A stretch of DNA of 64,000 bases from Micrasema longulum (taxonomy: Eukaryota > Arthropoda > Insecta > Trichoptera > Brachycentridae): positions 124,001 to 188,000 of the forward strand of contig JAGVSM010000195.1 in the NCBI GenBank assembly GCA_022494885.1. The letters are read 5' to 3'. Of the stretch, positions 1-10,979 are shown piece after piece. Made by a program: the position numbers and the translations under genes. Under the pieces are notes generated by a model that worked only from the letters and a program-made list of their open reading frames with translations, did not search any database and was not told the origin of the DNA. Within the stretch, counting starts at the first letter, position 1. Each line of letters starts with the position of its first letter.

Positions 1-1210
1 ATACACATTCATTTGCTAATTACACATGAAATGTGATTGCATCTTGTTTCTTTAAGATCCTGGCAGTATTTCTTCACTTTAAAAGAACACAACACGGCAT
101 AGCTGAATTCAAATCAGGCGTTGCGTACTGAGCGACGTCTACAAAGAAACTATTGGATCAAAACGTAAACCTTCTAATTTATGAGTAGTTTAGTCGCCTT
201 CTATTTGATGTGCGTATGCGGTTTCTGAACTATTCTCAATTCTATGAAAAATGACACGCACGCTTCATTAATGCATTACATTTACGTACTAAAATTTGTA
301 TATTTTTCTATCGCTTTTGGAGTATCTTGATTTACAATATAGGCGCTTCAAATTGCCAGAACAAAGCTGTAAATTTACATTATGCATTTCGAGTGATCAA
401 TTGCTTGTTACAACTTGCTCGTGAAAGTAATTATTACATAAAGCAGAAGTAACTGTACTTACAGCTGCTGTCGGCTGCAAATTATTGCTTGTATATAATT
501 ACATTACACACACTCGCTATGGGCCATCATACGTACAATATTAAATTTAGCCAAAAATGTAACTACACTACAATGTACCTACTGAAATGATTAATTCGGT
601 AGTTTTAATTTTAGCTTGCGAAGCGAAATTTTACTAATAAATGTTAGTTAAATATCGTTTCAAACTGTATTTTTTCCAAAATTAAATAGTCTGTAGCTGA
701 CACAACCGGGTTAAAAAATCTGCCTTAACGCTCATAGACCGAATCCGCAATTAAGAAATTTGACGAACTGTGGCACCGACGTTGTGCGATAGAGCAGGGC
801 AAGAATAAGATTCTGGAGAGATCATGTCAACATAATGGACAACTCCAGAATCCCTTACATTGCACCTAATGAAATACCACCGGTCATCGTCTTCCTGGAA
901 GACCGCCCAAAAATGGAGGAACTGCTGGAGGAACTGCAGCCCATGAACAAATCTAGACAAAGAGGAAGGAATAACCTTTACAAAATTGAAAGAGGTCTAA
1001 TCTATTCAGTTTCAATGTCAAGATAGAAATTTAAAAAAAGCAACTTGCTATAGTTGTAAAGTTTATAACTAAGATGTTTTTTTTAAATACCCTTTATATT
1101 TAATGATGAATTGTATTTTTAATCCGCCCGGCACGGAAAATCTTGACATTATTACAATAAAATGCGAATTATTAACATGTTTCAGTACAGGTTGTCGAAC
1201 TTTTAAATAC
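1..1210. other. No recognised gene; one coding-like fragment
   Basis: AT-rich DNA. The only notable stretch is about 751-1026, with higher GC content and open frames on both strands: 63 codons on plus (PPVIVFLEDRPKMEELLEEL) and 69 on minus. It could be an exon or TE relic; no family was recognised. Confidence 0.3.
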
Positions 1211-1217
1211 GGTTTTT

Positions 1218-1622
1218 CAGGGCCAGACCACGAAACTTCAAAAAAACCTTCCTCATGGTAAGCTTAAATCCTAATATTTTTTTTTCCAAAAAGTCATTTT
1301 AAAAAAAATGTAATCGCAAAATGTAGTAAATCCTTAATTTCTCTGACAAGCAGTCCCTCCACAAACCCCTACCCCTCTCCTACCCAACCGCTTCCCTTTT
1401 CCGCGTCTGGTGCGTATCGCTTCGTTGGTCGAATACGTTTTTATCGCATTTTTTTTGTTGGGGAGGGGTAGGGGTTTGCGGAAGGGATTCTAGTCCGCAA
1501 AATCAAAGATTTACTCCATTTTGAGATCTTAAAATAAATAAAAAAATTGAAAAAAAAAAAAAGGATTTTTCAAAGCTTACCATGAGGAATGTTCCTCTGA
1601 AGTTTCGCGGTCTGGCCCTAAA
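1218..1622. repeat. 405-bp foldback element with nested inverted repeats
   Basis: Outer arms 1220-1266 and 1574-1620 share GGGCCAGACC.CGAAACTTCA and TCCTCATGGTAAGCTT in opposite orientation. Inner arms (about 1350-1380 and 1460-1488) pair CCCTCC.CAAACCCCTACCCC with its reverse complement. A third pair (1322-1340 and 1498-1515) shares AGTAAATC. Most likely a non-autonomous DNA transposon or a hairpin repeat. Confidence 0.7.
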
Positions 1623-2060
1623 ATATCGTGTATAGGTAATAATATTTTATGTATATATATATATATTTCTTTAAATGTGTGTTTGAAGCACTAACTTTGT
1701 GGTTATTCATTATAATAAAATAAATATAAAACAACTTTGTTTTAACCACTTATTTACGATGCAATATTTAGTACCTAATCACTGTTAAAATAAAATAGGA
1801 TAGAATTCATTAGTTAATTATACAGGAATGTTCCTCTGAAGTTTCGCGGTCTGGCCCTAAAATATCGTGTATAGGTAATAATATTATATGTATAAATATA
1901 TTTCTATAAAATGTGTGTTTGAAGCACTAAATTTGTGGTTATTCATTATAATAAAATAAATATAAAACAACTTTGTTTTTAACCACATATTTTCGATGCA
2001 ATATTTAGTACCTAATCACTGTTAAAATAAAATAGGATAGAATTCATTAGTTAATTATAC
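1585..2060. repeat. Tandem duplication, about 239-bp unit, two copies
   Basis: Units 1585-1823 and 1824-2060 are nearly identical. Each starts AGGAATGTTCCTCTGAAG and ends TTCATTAGTTAATTATAC. The first unit contains the right arm of the 405-bp foldback. Each unit also has AAAACAACTTTG.TTTTAACC, which recurs inverted at 2119-2150 and in the 32.7-kb foldback. The arrangement resembles the tandem terminal repeats of Penelope-like elements. Confidence 0.75.
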
Positions 2061-2150
2061 ATCTTGATAAAAAAAACTTGTGTAGCTTTGAAACCGGTCT
2101 GTAGAAAAAAACTGAAAATAAGTGGTTAAAAATAAAGTTGTTTTATGATA
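2061..2150 (+). mobile_element. Degenerate Penelope-like terminus with hammerhead-like remnant
   Basis: Contains CTTGATAAA, then GAAACCGGTC at 2090-2099, followed by TAAGTGGTTAAAAATAAAG. The same order occurs in the 32.7-kb foldback. Short UACA/UGUA arms flank the core. The core is decayed from CUGAUGA. Confidence 0.45.
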
Positions 2151-2164
2151 ATTTTATAAAAAGT

Positions 2165-2400
2165 CAGGTTCGCGTCCCGTAGTTCTAACATAATCTGCCG
2201 ACGAACGGTCAGCAGTGGACATCCAGGACGTCGAGAGCTGATGCCTTGTAAAGTAGGCAAGTGTTGTTAAAACTCTCAGGAGGCATCCGAGATTCTTCTG
2301 AGACACCTATTTCTTTCTGCCCTAGGGAGGTGCCACGATTCGCATCCGTAAAGGAGAATAGTGGTGTGTGGTGCAGGCGTTGAATATCACGATACTGTCT
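2165..2400 (-). mobile_element. LINE fragment, RT C-terminal region (RTE-like)
   Basis: On the minus strand the text reads [14 protein letters not shown], then degenerate sequence. The same family occurs at 33540-33790 (minus, [13 protein letters not shown]) and 62940-63060 (plus). 5'-truncated and with stops. Confidence 0.65.
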
Positions 2401-2409
2401 TAAAACGTT

Positions 2410-3570
2410 TTTGATTCTGTAAAATCAAAAACAGTGAACAGTAGCGGTTTTGCATTTTTATCCCTCGTCATATGCTCCACAATACTCTACATCTAATTAA
2501 GATACGAGTGGAAATAAATTATTGGAAAAATCAGTGCTTTTGATCAATTAAATGTCAATATCATTCATGAATAATTCAATTAGAATTGTATTTTATACGC
2601 GATGCAAGGGCGATCGCAATATCATGATTTTCTTCAAGATCACGAGACGGTCTCCTAAAATGGTTTGACATGCACTTTACGACATCAGAGTATAATTTTG
2701 CTATTCGAAAATTATGTTGAAATTATTTAAGTATTCCTGGTATAGAAAAATGAAACAATTTACTGTAGGTGTGTTCATAAATACACATTATAATAAAAAC
2801 AATCAAATAATGTGATCAAATAATACCTTTATTGAATTCAGGTGCCACAGCGAGCTGTCATATCAAATACAAAGAATATGTTTTACCGCCAACCTAACAC
2901 ACTTCCTAAAATAATTCGATTTTTTTTTTAAAAATTGAAATTAATTAATTTGTTTTTTTTTTCTTTTATTTTCTTTTTATGGTCATGTCATACCATATTT
3001 ATTTGCCGTAAACTTTTTAATAATTAAAAAAGGAATGGCCCACGCCCAGGCACTGAAGTCTTTGTGGGCATTTTTTCCAATTTATGAATTAGCTTAATTT
3101 TAAGATGTATTTATCTAAAGTGTATTTTTGTAATTATATTTATATGTAAATAATATATGTAATGAAAAATAATAACAAAACAAAAACACCATTTCACATT
3201 TGACTCCACTTGATATCCTCTAACCAAATTTATCTACATTGACAGTATTTTTCTTTCTCGAAAGCATTTCAAAATCTGTTGAATTTGTCTGGCATTTAAA
3301 CTGTTAAAATCGATCCCGAATGAGATCGGATACAAGTGGCGTACGGTTTAAACTGCCCGCCCATTGGCCCATTTTACACGTATCGTTCAAATCCACATGG
3401 CACGGTAAAATTCGGATGGGTCAACATCTATTCAAATCATTGGCATTTTTAAAAAAAAAAATTCAGCGGCTACTTTCGGGTACAAATCCAGCAAAAGAAA
3501 AATGAGATGAGATTAGTCCTCGTCATTTTGTACTATTGCGTTTGCCTGGCATAAAATATTTTTTTTTTTG
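2410..3570. other. AT-rich DNA without a recognised gene
   Basis: No gene or named repeat was recognised. Open frames here are short and of low complexity. Confidence 0.4.
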
Positions 3571-4262
3571 GGATTACAACAGTAATACGGCGAATATAGG
3601 TACATGATGTACAAACGAAACAACACAAAATGAAACCAATAACAGATACCCACAAAAATACTCAATACGAGAGGGGGTGGATGGGTGAGGGTCTGTGTGT
3701 GTATGAGAGGGTGTATTAGAGTGTGTGAAAGTGGGTAACGGTGTGTGTATAAGTGAATAAGTATTAATTTTGTCTTTAAAAATTGGAGTGCATAAGTTAG
3801 TATTTGGAAACATTATAAAATTGCAAAATTAAGACATCGTAAGAATATTTATTAAATTTAGTAGTGTACGCAAACGACCATAAACAATGTGAAATATTAT
3901 CAAAGACCTGAAGACTTGCATTAAGTATTATTTTAGAGCTCGCGTTTTTAAACTCATTTAATTACAATCGAAAGGGTTAATAGAATGACCATTTGAATCT
4001 AGCGATACGCACAAGTGGAGAGTTCTGGGCGTTGTTAGTACGAACGGATGGTACATGGAATAAACAGTTAGATGTGTGACGAGTAAAAATAAAACAGTAA
4101 ATATAAATACGCACTATGTTATTTAATCGTGCAGTGTGCATTTTTACGATTGTATTAAGTGGGCCATTAGCCGGAGGAGTGTTCCAGATTCCGTGATGCA
4201 GCAGGACCAGTAGACCGGAATAACCCACTACACGCTCGATAAAAATAAAACAATATTGCACA
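3571..4262 (-). mobile_element. LINE 3' region with GT-rich tract
   Basis: A GT-rich block (3680-3755) is followed by a segment with acgaacggatggtacatgga. The layout matches blocks at 10980-11250, 15120-16260 and 51940-52330, one of which lies 3' of a minus-strand RT. Read as a non-LTR retrotransposon 3' end. Confidence 0.45.
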
Positions 4263-4292
4263 CTTGGAACATTAATACCCGAATATCGTGAG

Positions 4293-4620
4293 CTTAAACA
4301 CTTGAAAGTCCAACGAGGAAGTTCAGGCCTACGAGAAATTGCGTATAAAAAATGTATTCTTACGCGCGGTAGAAATTAAAGCATTCAATTTCACGGCGAA
4401 GTTTCTTGAAAATGTGTATAAAAAGTTTTTAATAAAAATAAAATACTTTGCATTACGTCACTAGTTCTTCCGATTCAACCAACGGTAAGAAATTTTTGAT
4501 AGATTTCCGTTTTATGGTAAGTCAACTGACGAATCGGCAGAACTCATCGAGAAAGGAAGAGAACTTGAGATGTCGCACGCGAAGTAATTTCAAAAATACA
4601 AAACTTTAAAAAATCACACC
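4293..4620. repeat. MITE family M1 (AACGAGGAAGTTCAG type)
   Basis: Starts ACGAGGAAGTTCAGGC and carries ATGTATTCTTACGCGCGGTA and ACGGCGAAGTTTCTTGAAAA, as do the copies at 37.7, 39.1, 51.5 and 57.7 kb. Also has an ATTACGTCACT motif (4453-4463). Confidence 0.65.
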
Positions 4621-5330
4621 GTTATAATACGATACATAAAAATTTCCGAAAAATCTTTTAAGCTCAGTTTAATAGTATATTAACAAATAATAATGTGTAA
4701 AAAAACAGTGATCTTCCTCATTAAAACGCTTGTTTTAAAAACAGCAAGCGTCCGTTTTTTTCCATTTAGATTTTATTTCTGTACCGTAGATTATAAAACA
4801 CGGGAATCAAATTTTTGCCGTTTTGAAGTTAAAAATGCAGAAATTATCCCAACAAGCTATTTTTTACGTTAACAAAACACCGAAGTCCACTTTCGTCATA
4901 AAAATGCTTTTTTTTAGTTGAAATTAAAATCTGAAGTCCAATTTGTTTAAATGCAAAAAACATCAGAAGTCTGAGATACGCTATTTTAATACGTACTTTT
5001 ATTATCAAAATAAACATTATTTTACATTAAAAGTTCTTTGCAGATTGAAATTATCTCATTCGCCTCAAAAGTTATCAAGTTTTATTTATTATTTAGTTCT
5101 ATGATTAACATAGTCTAATATATATTTACATCACAATATTTACATCTATACTTATTCTAACATTATTTATCACTATTATACACTATTATGCACTTAATAT
5201 CCTAATTTATAATATTCACTGTTTCATATGTACATTTTCATTATTTATATTTACTATTTACACTATATACTACATAATATTTTTCACATATATACTTTTT
5301 ACATTTAATTAAAAATATATTTACATTTAT
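4621..5330. other. AT-rich DNA; 3' flank of a LINE tail
   Basis: No gene. From about 5080 the DNA is very AT-rich and may be the 3'UTR of the minus-strand LINE remnant that ends at 5331. Confidence 0.35.
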
Positions 5331-5530
5331 TTAATTTTTTATGCTTTCTGGCATTTCCTCAATTAATTGTATTCCCTTGTACATAAGGCAGTTCTGGGAC
5401 ATTGCTTTTGATTTCTTTTCCAGTCTTATATTTTTAGATCCTCTTGTTGTTTTGAAAATAGTAAAATCACAAAATCTTGTTTCCTAAACATTTCGTTCAA
5501 TGTGACTCCTGCGGTTTACCCTTAAAGGTA
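5331..5530 (-). mobile_element. LINE RT C-terminal remnant
   Basis: The minus strand encodes SKAMSQNCLMYKGIQLIEEM, then PESIKN and a stop at 5331-5333. The pattern (N.L.YKG..L...LP..IKN) is the usual C-terminal end of CR1/L2-like non-LTR reverse transcriptases. Upstream the frame has stops. Confidence 0.6.
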
Positions 5531-5779
5531 CACATTTCATTTTATGATTCTCTGTCCGTAAGTCCATACCATTGTTCTTTCCGAAAATTAAAAAAAAAAC
5601 ACTATTTGTCCCTAAAACCTTAGCCTAAAACTAACGTAAAGACAAAGTTTGACTCACTACCTATTTTTTTGGTAGTATGTATCTACATTCACCATCACAC
5701 ATTTATGAAATATGCGGAATGAGTTTTTCTGAGTAATTATGCCGTCCATCGTTCGCACTTTGTTTTTTTTAAACCAACA

Positions 5780-6130
5780 GTCATTTAATAATAAACAATA
5801 CGTACAGAATGACAACAAATAACAAGAAAAATTACGGGTTTCTTATAGGAACAAATATAAAAAAAACAAAACGTATCGTTCGCTAGGGGTGAAAGGAAGT
5901 GGGTTGGGTAAATGGGGAAGGAAGAGAAGAAGGAAGAAGAAAGAGCAAGTAAATATAAAACAATGCAAAAAGAAATAAAAATTAATGTTAATGTACACAT
6001 ACATCTCGTACGTATACATAAATCATATCCATACATATATATATATATATATATATAATTATACGCACATGAACATATGTGCATAAACAAATGCACATAC
6101 ATATATACAAATGCGTACATATATATTCAT
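5780..6130. repeat. Purine-rich and TA/TG microsatellite-rich block
   Basis: Purine-rich stretch at 5905-5950, then (AT)n at 6036-6057 and TACATA-type repeats to 6125. Probably the 3' end of a minus-strand LINE. Open frames here are low-complexity. Confidence 0.4.
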
Positions 6131-6149
6131 TAAAAAACCAAGCACATTG

Positions 6150-6455
6150 AAAACTTTATAAAACACTTTTGTACGCAGTAACTTGGAGTTCGCATCCGTT
6201 GTGTGGAGCCCACACTACATAACAAACATAGAAAGGATTGAAAATGTTCAACGAAATTTTTTTAAAACCTAGATTTTAAAAACAATTAAACGCTTTGCAC
6301 TTACAGCCAATCTGCTAAAGAAAATGGATTTTTTACCCTTGAAAATAGACGCACTGTATCTGAAGTATGCTATTTATATAAATTATTAAATAATAAAGTA
6401 GACTCTATTAACCTAATCTCCAAAATTTATTTTAATGTCCCCTTTCGTGCTGACA
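6150..6455 (+). mobile_element. LINE RT C-terminal fragment (same family as 11.4 kb)
   Basis: Plus-strand copy of the terminal part of the minus-strand RT at 11382-11978: shared gttgtgtggagcccacacta and acaaacatagaaaggattga. Decayed by frameshifts. Ends near cccctttcgtg, matching 11262-11275. Confidence 0.65.
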
Positions 6456-7014
6456 TTCATTCATTCATTGATAATTTGGTACCTAGATACATGTTTATGA
6501 TTAAATTCCAAAACTTAAAATTGTTTATATTCAAATATTGAATTTATGTAGGTACCTGGGTACTTGTTTATGGTTGAATTCCAAAACATAAAATAAATAT
6601 TTTTTCAAATATGGCATTCTTTTTGCAAACGTCAAACTCCGGTCTTCTCACCAACAGAGGGCTGTACTTATGTAGGAATACGATTTTTAAAAATGTATTG
6701 AATTTAATATCATTTTTAAAAATCCAGTAAAATGAAATAAAAGGGAAGAAATAATAAGGAATGTAAGGAAAGAATCTGATTAAGATTCGTCAAAAGCAAA
6801 TGTTGTATGTAAACATTCAAAAACAAACTTTTTTATACACAAAAAAAACAACATCTTTCCATTTTTTTTTTGTAATTGCATTCCCCTCAAATGCAACCCT
6901 GGTAGATCGATGAATATAACATTTATGCTCCTTACTTATTTTTTACATATTAGATTGAAGATTCTAATATCTACGAACAACACAGCGCACAGATCTATAT
7001 ATATATATATATAT

Positions 7015-7570
7015 AGTTGGATAATTTATATAGCGCCATTTTTGTGAAAATCACCTCAAGGGCGCTGTACAATTAATAAATATCCCAGTACGTCTTGCAG
7101 CTACAGAGCGCATGGACGGCTGGGATTCTAGTTCCTCGTTTTCAATTAAGATCAATAAAAAATTATAACAGATAGGAGCTAGATTATAGGACGTCTTGCA
7201 GCTACAGAGCGCATAGACAGTTAGAAATTTAGCCCCCATTTACACATTTTAAAAAATTGACAAATAAATTTAGTGTATTGATGATACTAAAAAAAAATAA
7301 AAAATATGAATAATAAAAAGGAGTAAGATTACAACACGTCTTGCAGCTACTAAGCGCATAGACGATTGGAATTCTAGACCCCATTTATAAAATTTACGTA
7401 TTTTTAAGTTGGTATATGAAAGCTAGATAACCAATCATCGTGCCGCTACAAAGCGCATGGACGAGTGGAATTCTAGCAAAGTTAGAATGATATCAATAAA
7501 TCTATAAAAAATAGAGCATAGTAGTAAGTTTGTCAAGTGTTCATGCCAAGAAGTAAGCAATAAAAAACTA
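7015..7570 (+). repeat. Dispersed repeat with four internal copies of an approx. 40-bp unit
   Basis: CGTCTTGCAGCTACAGAGCG-like units occur at about 7091, 7192, 7338 and 7436, each followed by ATGGACG or ATAGACG and a GAATTCTAG-like end. The start (GGATAATTTATATAGCGCCA and CCTCAAGGGCGCTGTAC) recurs at 14222-14490. The last unit and its flank recur inverted at 31500-31750. Confidence 0.65.
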
Positions 7571-7639
7571 AATAAATAAAGCACTGTTTTAACTCCATGG
7601 TTAACAAAGGGGAGAATATTAGAATGATAATTTTTGTGA

Positions 7640-7815
7640 AAGCAAATTATTCTACCGAATCCCAAAAGGGGCACTGCCGCACTACCAGAGGTCAGACTGG
7701 GGGATGGGTCACGGGGTCTGCCGCGAACTCTGAATTCGGGCAAAGAAATCTCGGCCTCCTGGGCCCCAAAATATTCAACATGCCGCTCGGACATTGCAAA
7801 ACCACGACCCGAATT
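7640..7815. other. GC-rich insert-like block
   Basis: More GC-rich than its flanks and open on both strands. No homology recognised; likely TE-derived. Confidence 0.3.
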
Positions 7816-7904
7816 CAATTAAATAAATTTGTAAAAATTGGTTACTGGGCTTGGGTCGAGAAAAATCGGAAAATTTACACAAAATACATTATTAAATAAA
7901 CAAC

Positions 7905-8690
7905 AACAACAACAAACCATCACGCCGTTTCCCCGTAGGGGTAGGCAGAGAGGATAGAACGCCATAACACTCCATCTTGGCATACAGACCTCGCTTCCTC
8001 TACATTCATACATCTTCTCATGCATGCACGCACGCCGATTATTCCCACTTTTGACATGTCCATCTTCGAGTATTTGATGGACTCGATCGTGCCATGTCTT
8101 TCTCGGTCTTCCTCGTTTTCTGCATCCACCAACGTTTGCATCGTAGATCCTTTTAGCCGTTCTTTGGCTGTCCATTCGCTCCGCATGTCCGAACCGACGC
8201 AGCACCCATTTCTTGATTCTGTCGATAGTGCGTGTCTCAGCCTTACACACTTCGCGGATCTCGACATTTGTGCACCTATCATACGTCGTTTTACCACACA
8301 TTCGCCCGAGGGATCGCATTTCGACAGCATTCAACCTACTTTCATCATCATTTTTCCAATTCCACACTTCGCTCCCATACATTAGAGTTGGAACTAGAAC
8401 TCCGCTGTGAACTGCTAGTTTAGCCTCCTGCGATAAACATTTGTTTGCCAAAGTAGATTTCAGTGCACCGTTCACCCTGTTCCCGGCACTCACCCTCCTT
8501 TCCATCCCTAGTAAACATACTTCCCAGATACACAGATTCTCCTACCTGATTCAGAATATCTCCGTTCACGCTGATCTCACATTTAGTTATATTTTCATCC
8601 CTTTCAAAAACCATCACTTTGGATTTATCAACATTCATAAGCAAATCGCTTTTCTTGCATACCTCGTAGACTTTTGATGACTTTAATTAT
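7905..8690 (-). mobile_element. LINE family A, RT C-terminal half, 5'-truncated
   Basis: Frames on the minus strand give VYEVCKKSDLLMNVDKSKVM, then SVYLGSMFTRDGK, then a second frame with LMYGSEVWNWKNDDESRLNA, MRSLGRMCGKTTYDRCTNVE and GGCRKRGRPRKTWHDRVHQI. The last part (NVEEARSVCQDGVLWRSILS, AYPYGETA) is in yet another frame: four extra bases at about 8023-8030 relative to the 25.7-kb copy cause the shift. The end carries a short (TTG)n tail. Dead copy of a non-LTR retrotransposon. Confidence 0.85.
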
Positions 8691-8980
8691 TATTGTAATT
8701 AAAATCCAACATTAAAAAATTCGCATTATTCGCATTATATATTTCTCTGAAAACCGCACGTAAATCGGTTAAGCCGTTTAGGATAAGTTCAGTGACATCA
8801 CACGTACAGAGGAATTATATATATAAAGATATTAGTTTTAGCAGGAACAATTTTGTAATTTTAGATTTTATATAAATGCTCTATACCTGATCTTGAACAA
8901 TTCTTCGATCTTTAAAAGAACTAGTTCCATAGTGTTTTGCTGCATCTAAATTTTTAGAATAGTTATTATTTGTTTTGTAA

Positions 8981-9060
8981 TTCAATTTGTAAGTTTGTAA
9001 TTCAATTTGTAAGTTTGTAATTCAATTTGTAAGTTTGTAATTCAATTTGTAAATTTGTGT
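8981..9060. repeat. 20-bp tandem repeat, about four copies
   Basis: Unit TTCAATTTGTAAGTTTGTAA, nearly perfect, immediately next to a hammerhead-like repeat end (9070-9145). It may be the variable tail of that element. Confidence 0.8.
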
Positions 9061-9165
9061 GTAATTCAATCAGTTTTGTAATGTTTAATAAATTTATTTT
9101 TTTCCGACGTTTTGATAGCATTACAGCGTCCATCATCAGGGTTAATTTTACGTTGACGTATATGA
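9061..9165 (-). mobile_element. Penelope-like terminus with hammerhead-like core
   Basis: Minus strand: CCTGATGATGGACGC, a hairpin-like stretch, then AAAACGTCGGAAAAAAATAA. CTGATGA maps to 9133-9139. The expected GAAAC is AAAAC here. The ACGT before C is the tiny palindromic stem III typical of Penelope-like ribozymes. Confidence 0.5.
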
Positions 9166-9297
9166 CTCCCCTTCCAGCCGATAGCGGCATTGCTAGCTGT
9201 TATCAGTTACAAAGCTCTGTAAATGCCCCAACTTTCATATTCCCTTCTTAAAATTGTTGTCTTTTTTGTAATGTCTATCAATGGCAATATAATGAGG

Positions 9298-10085
9298 CAG
9301 TTCAGTGTTTTTTTATATTTTTTTTATTTGTTAATAAACTATTAAACTAAGTCAAAAATATTTTTATTTTTTTATATCGTATTATCAGCGCTACGATTTT
9401 TTAAAGTTTTGTATTTCTGAAATAACTCCGCGTGTAACGTCAGAGGTTCATTTCCGCTTATTCTCATTTAGTTCTTCCTATTGGTCCAGAAGCGACAAGG
9501 AGATCGGAAAAATCTAACTGAGATTGATATGTTCTCATTATCACTATGCCAGCATCATCTGCATGACATGTGATGTTAATGACCTTATCTCCTTTAGTAG
9601 ATTCCCTACTTTTTTTTATTCTTAAAAGCGTTTTTTTTATATATATTTATTCTGCTTGTGTAAGAAAAGGTTTGAGGCGTATATATTGTTGTTGTAAATT
9701 GAGTTATAAAGGTGCTAAACTTGCTTTGTTTCTTTGTTGTTCTCAATATGTGTTATTTTCTAAATGCTAATATTATTTATGTCCCGAATTGAGTTGTTGT
9801 AACTCCTGGGAATGTAATTCAACGTATTATACTTGAAAAATACTTTGTGTTATATGATTTATAAATAAATAAAAAAAAAAAAAAATCTTCCATAGGTCTC
9901 AGATCATAGATTAATTCACATGAACCAGTGACGTCATTCAAAGTACGTTTTTATTAAAATATTTTAAAATTATTTTTTCCGTACATTTTCAAGAAACTTC
10001 GCACTACAATTTGTTGCTTCAATTTTTACCCCGCGCAAGAAAACATTTTTTGTATCCAATTTCCCGTAGGGCTGAATTTCCACAT
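9298..10085. repeat. MITE M1 variant interrupted by a LINE 3' end
   Basis: Left part (9298-9480) matches 37735-37920. Right part (9890-10085) matches 37960-38140 and contains TGACGTCA at 9929-9936. The middle (about 9500-9886) ends with ATAAATAAATAAAAAAAAAA and looks like an inserted plus-strand retroelement. Confidence 0.55.
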
Positions 10086-10129
10086 TGTATTTTTGTAAAA
10101 GGCCTCATTAAAAAAATAAAAAATTTCTA

Positions 10130-10700
10130 TCAAACACCGTTAAAAAAATAGTACGGCGGGTTATTCGTTATTGTTTTAGTTAGGTTAGTAAATAACACGA
10201 ACGTGTGGAGTAATGTGTATGTTACTTATCTTGTTATTTTTTATCTTTCACTATCAACGAACACGTAATACGTGTCACTTGTATATTTTACGACTACACT
10301 ATATTACCTGTTTCCGCCATTTCTCCATACATGTTTACCCACTAAACTCACATACATCACCAACTTCATTTTTTCTGTTCATTGTCACTTTTAAATAAAC
10401 ATGTATTTCTGGGCTTAATTTTTTTTTTTTTTTTCATACATATACATATACAGGTAAACGTCGTTTTGCGCCGGTTCGATTTACGCCGATTTACAATTAC
10501 GCCGGTTGGTGCCGGCGTGAGATTCCGCGGTTAGGCCGACTCCAGACGACAGTAGGTGCCGCGATTCTAATACCAGACACACTTTTACACGTTGTTTTAT
10601 TATATTGTAATGGTCACCCTACCCCCCCCCCCTCCCTTTTTCCTCCTTTTCCGATTGTTAATCATTTTGAAATATTAGCTTCATAAGTCATTAACCCTCG
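10130..10700. other. No gene; low-complexity segments
   Basis: Includes poly-T (10419-10434), a C-run (10622-10631) and a GC-rich patch with repeated GCCGG (10465-10560). No gene recognised. Confidence 0.35.
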
Positions 10701-10799
10701 GTGGTGGCGTAGTGAAGCATGTGTCTAACCTGCATGTCGATTTTATATTTTTGCAAATCTACTATGGTGAAGGTGTGTAGTGGTATTTGCATGTTGGTG

Positions 10800-10960
10800 T
10801 AGTGTTGTTGTCCTGATGAAGAGACGGGTTACGTCTCGAAACCGGTAGACAGATAAGTCGGTGAGTGGTTTTATACAAATTTTATTAACATAATATTAAA
10901 ACGTTGGACCACAAAGTTAATGCTTTAAATATTAATAATATAAAATCATACATATTATTA
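10800..10960 (+). ncRNA. Hammerhead-ribozyme-like motif in a Penelope-like repeat
   Basis: Core at 10808-10852: stem I TTGTC/GACAG, CTGATGA (10813-10819), stem II GAGACG/CGTCTC with loop GGTTA (10821-10837), GAAA (10838-10841), stem III palindrome ACCGGT (10841-10846), then A as the cleavage-site base (10847). One extra A lies between CTGATGA and stem II. Downstream sequence (ccacaaagttaatgcttta) matches the 32.9-kb element. Type I hammerheads with such tiny stem III are known in Penelope-like elements and probably act as dimers. Activity is not shown. Confidence 0.6.
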
Positions 10961-10979
10961 AATTGTGTTACACCAAAAT

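Noticed and set aside
835..1026. 63-codon plus frame as an ATP10 N-terminal exon
   Set aside because: No match to P4 M1-M2 text and ends in a stop without a plausible donor in frame.
7091..7476. CRISPR array (four units with spacers)
   Set aside because: Units are diverged, spacing varies from about 60 to 100 bp or more, and the genome is eukaryotic; read as a dispersed repeat.
8020..8677. Plus-strand frames of 60-120 codons
   Set aside because: Antisense shadows of the minus-strand LINE.
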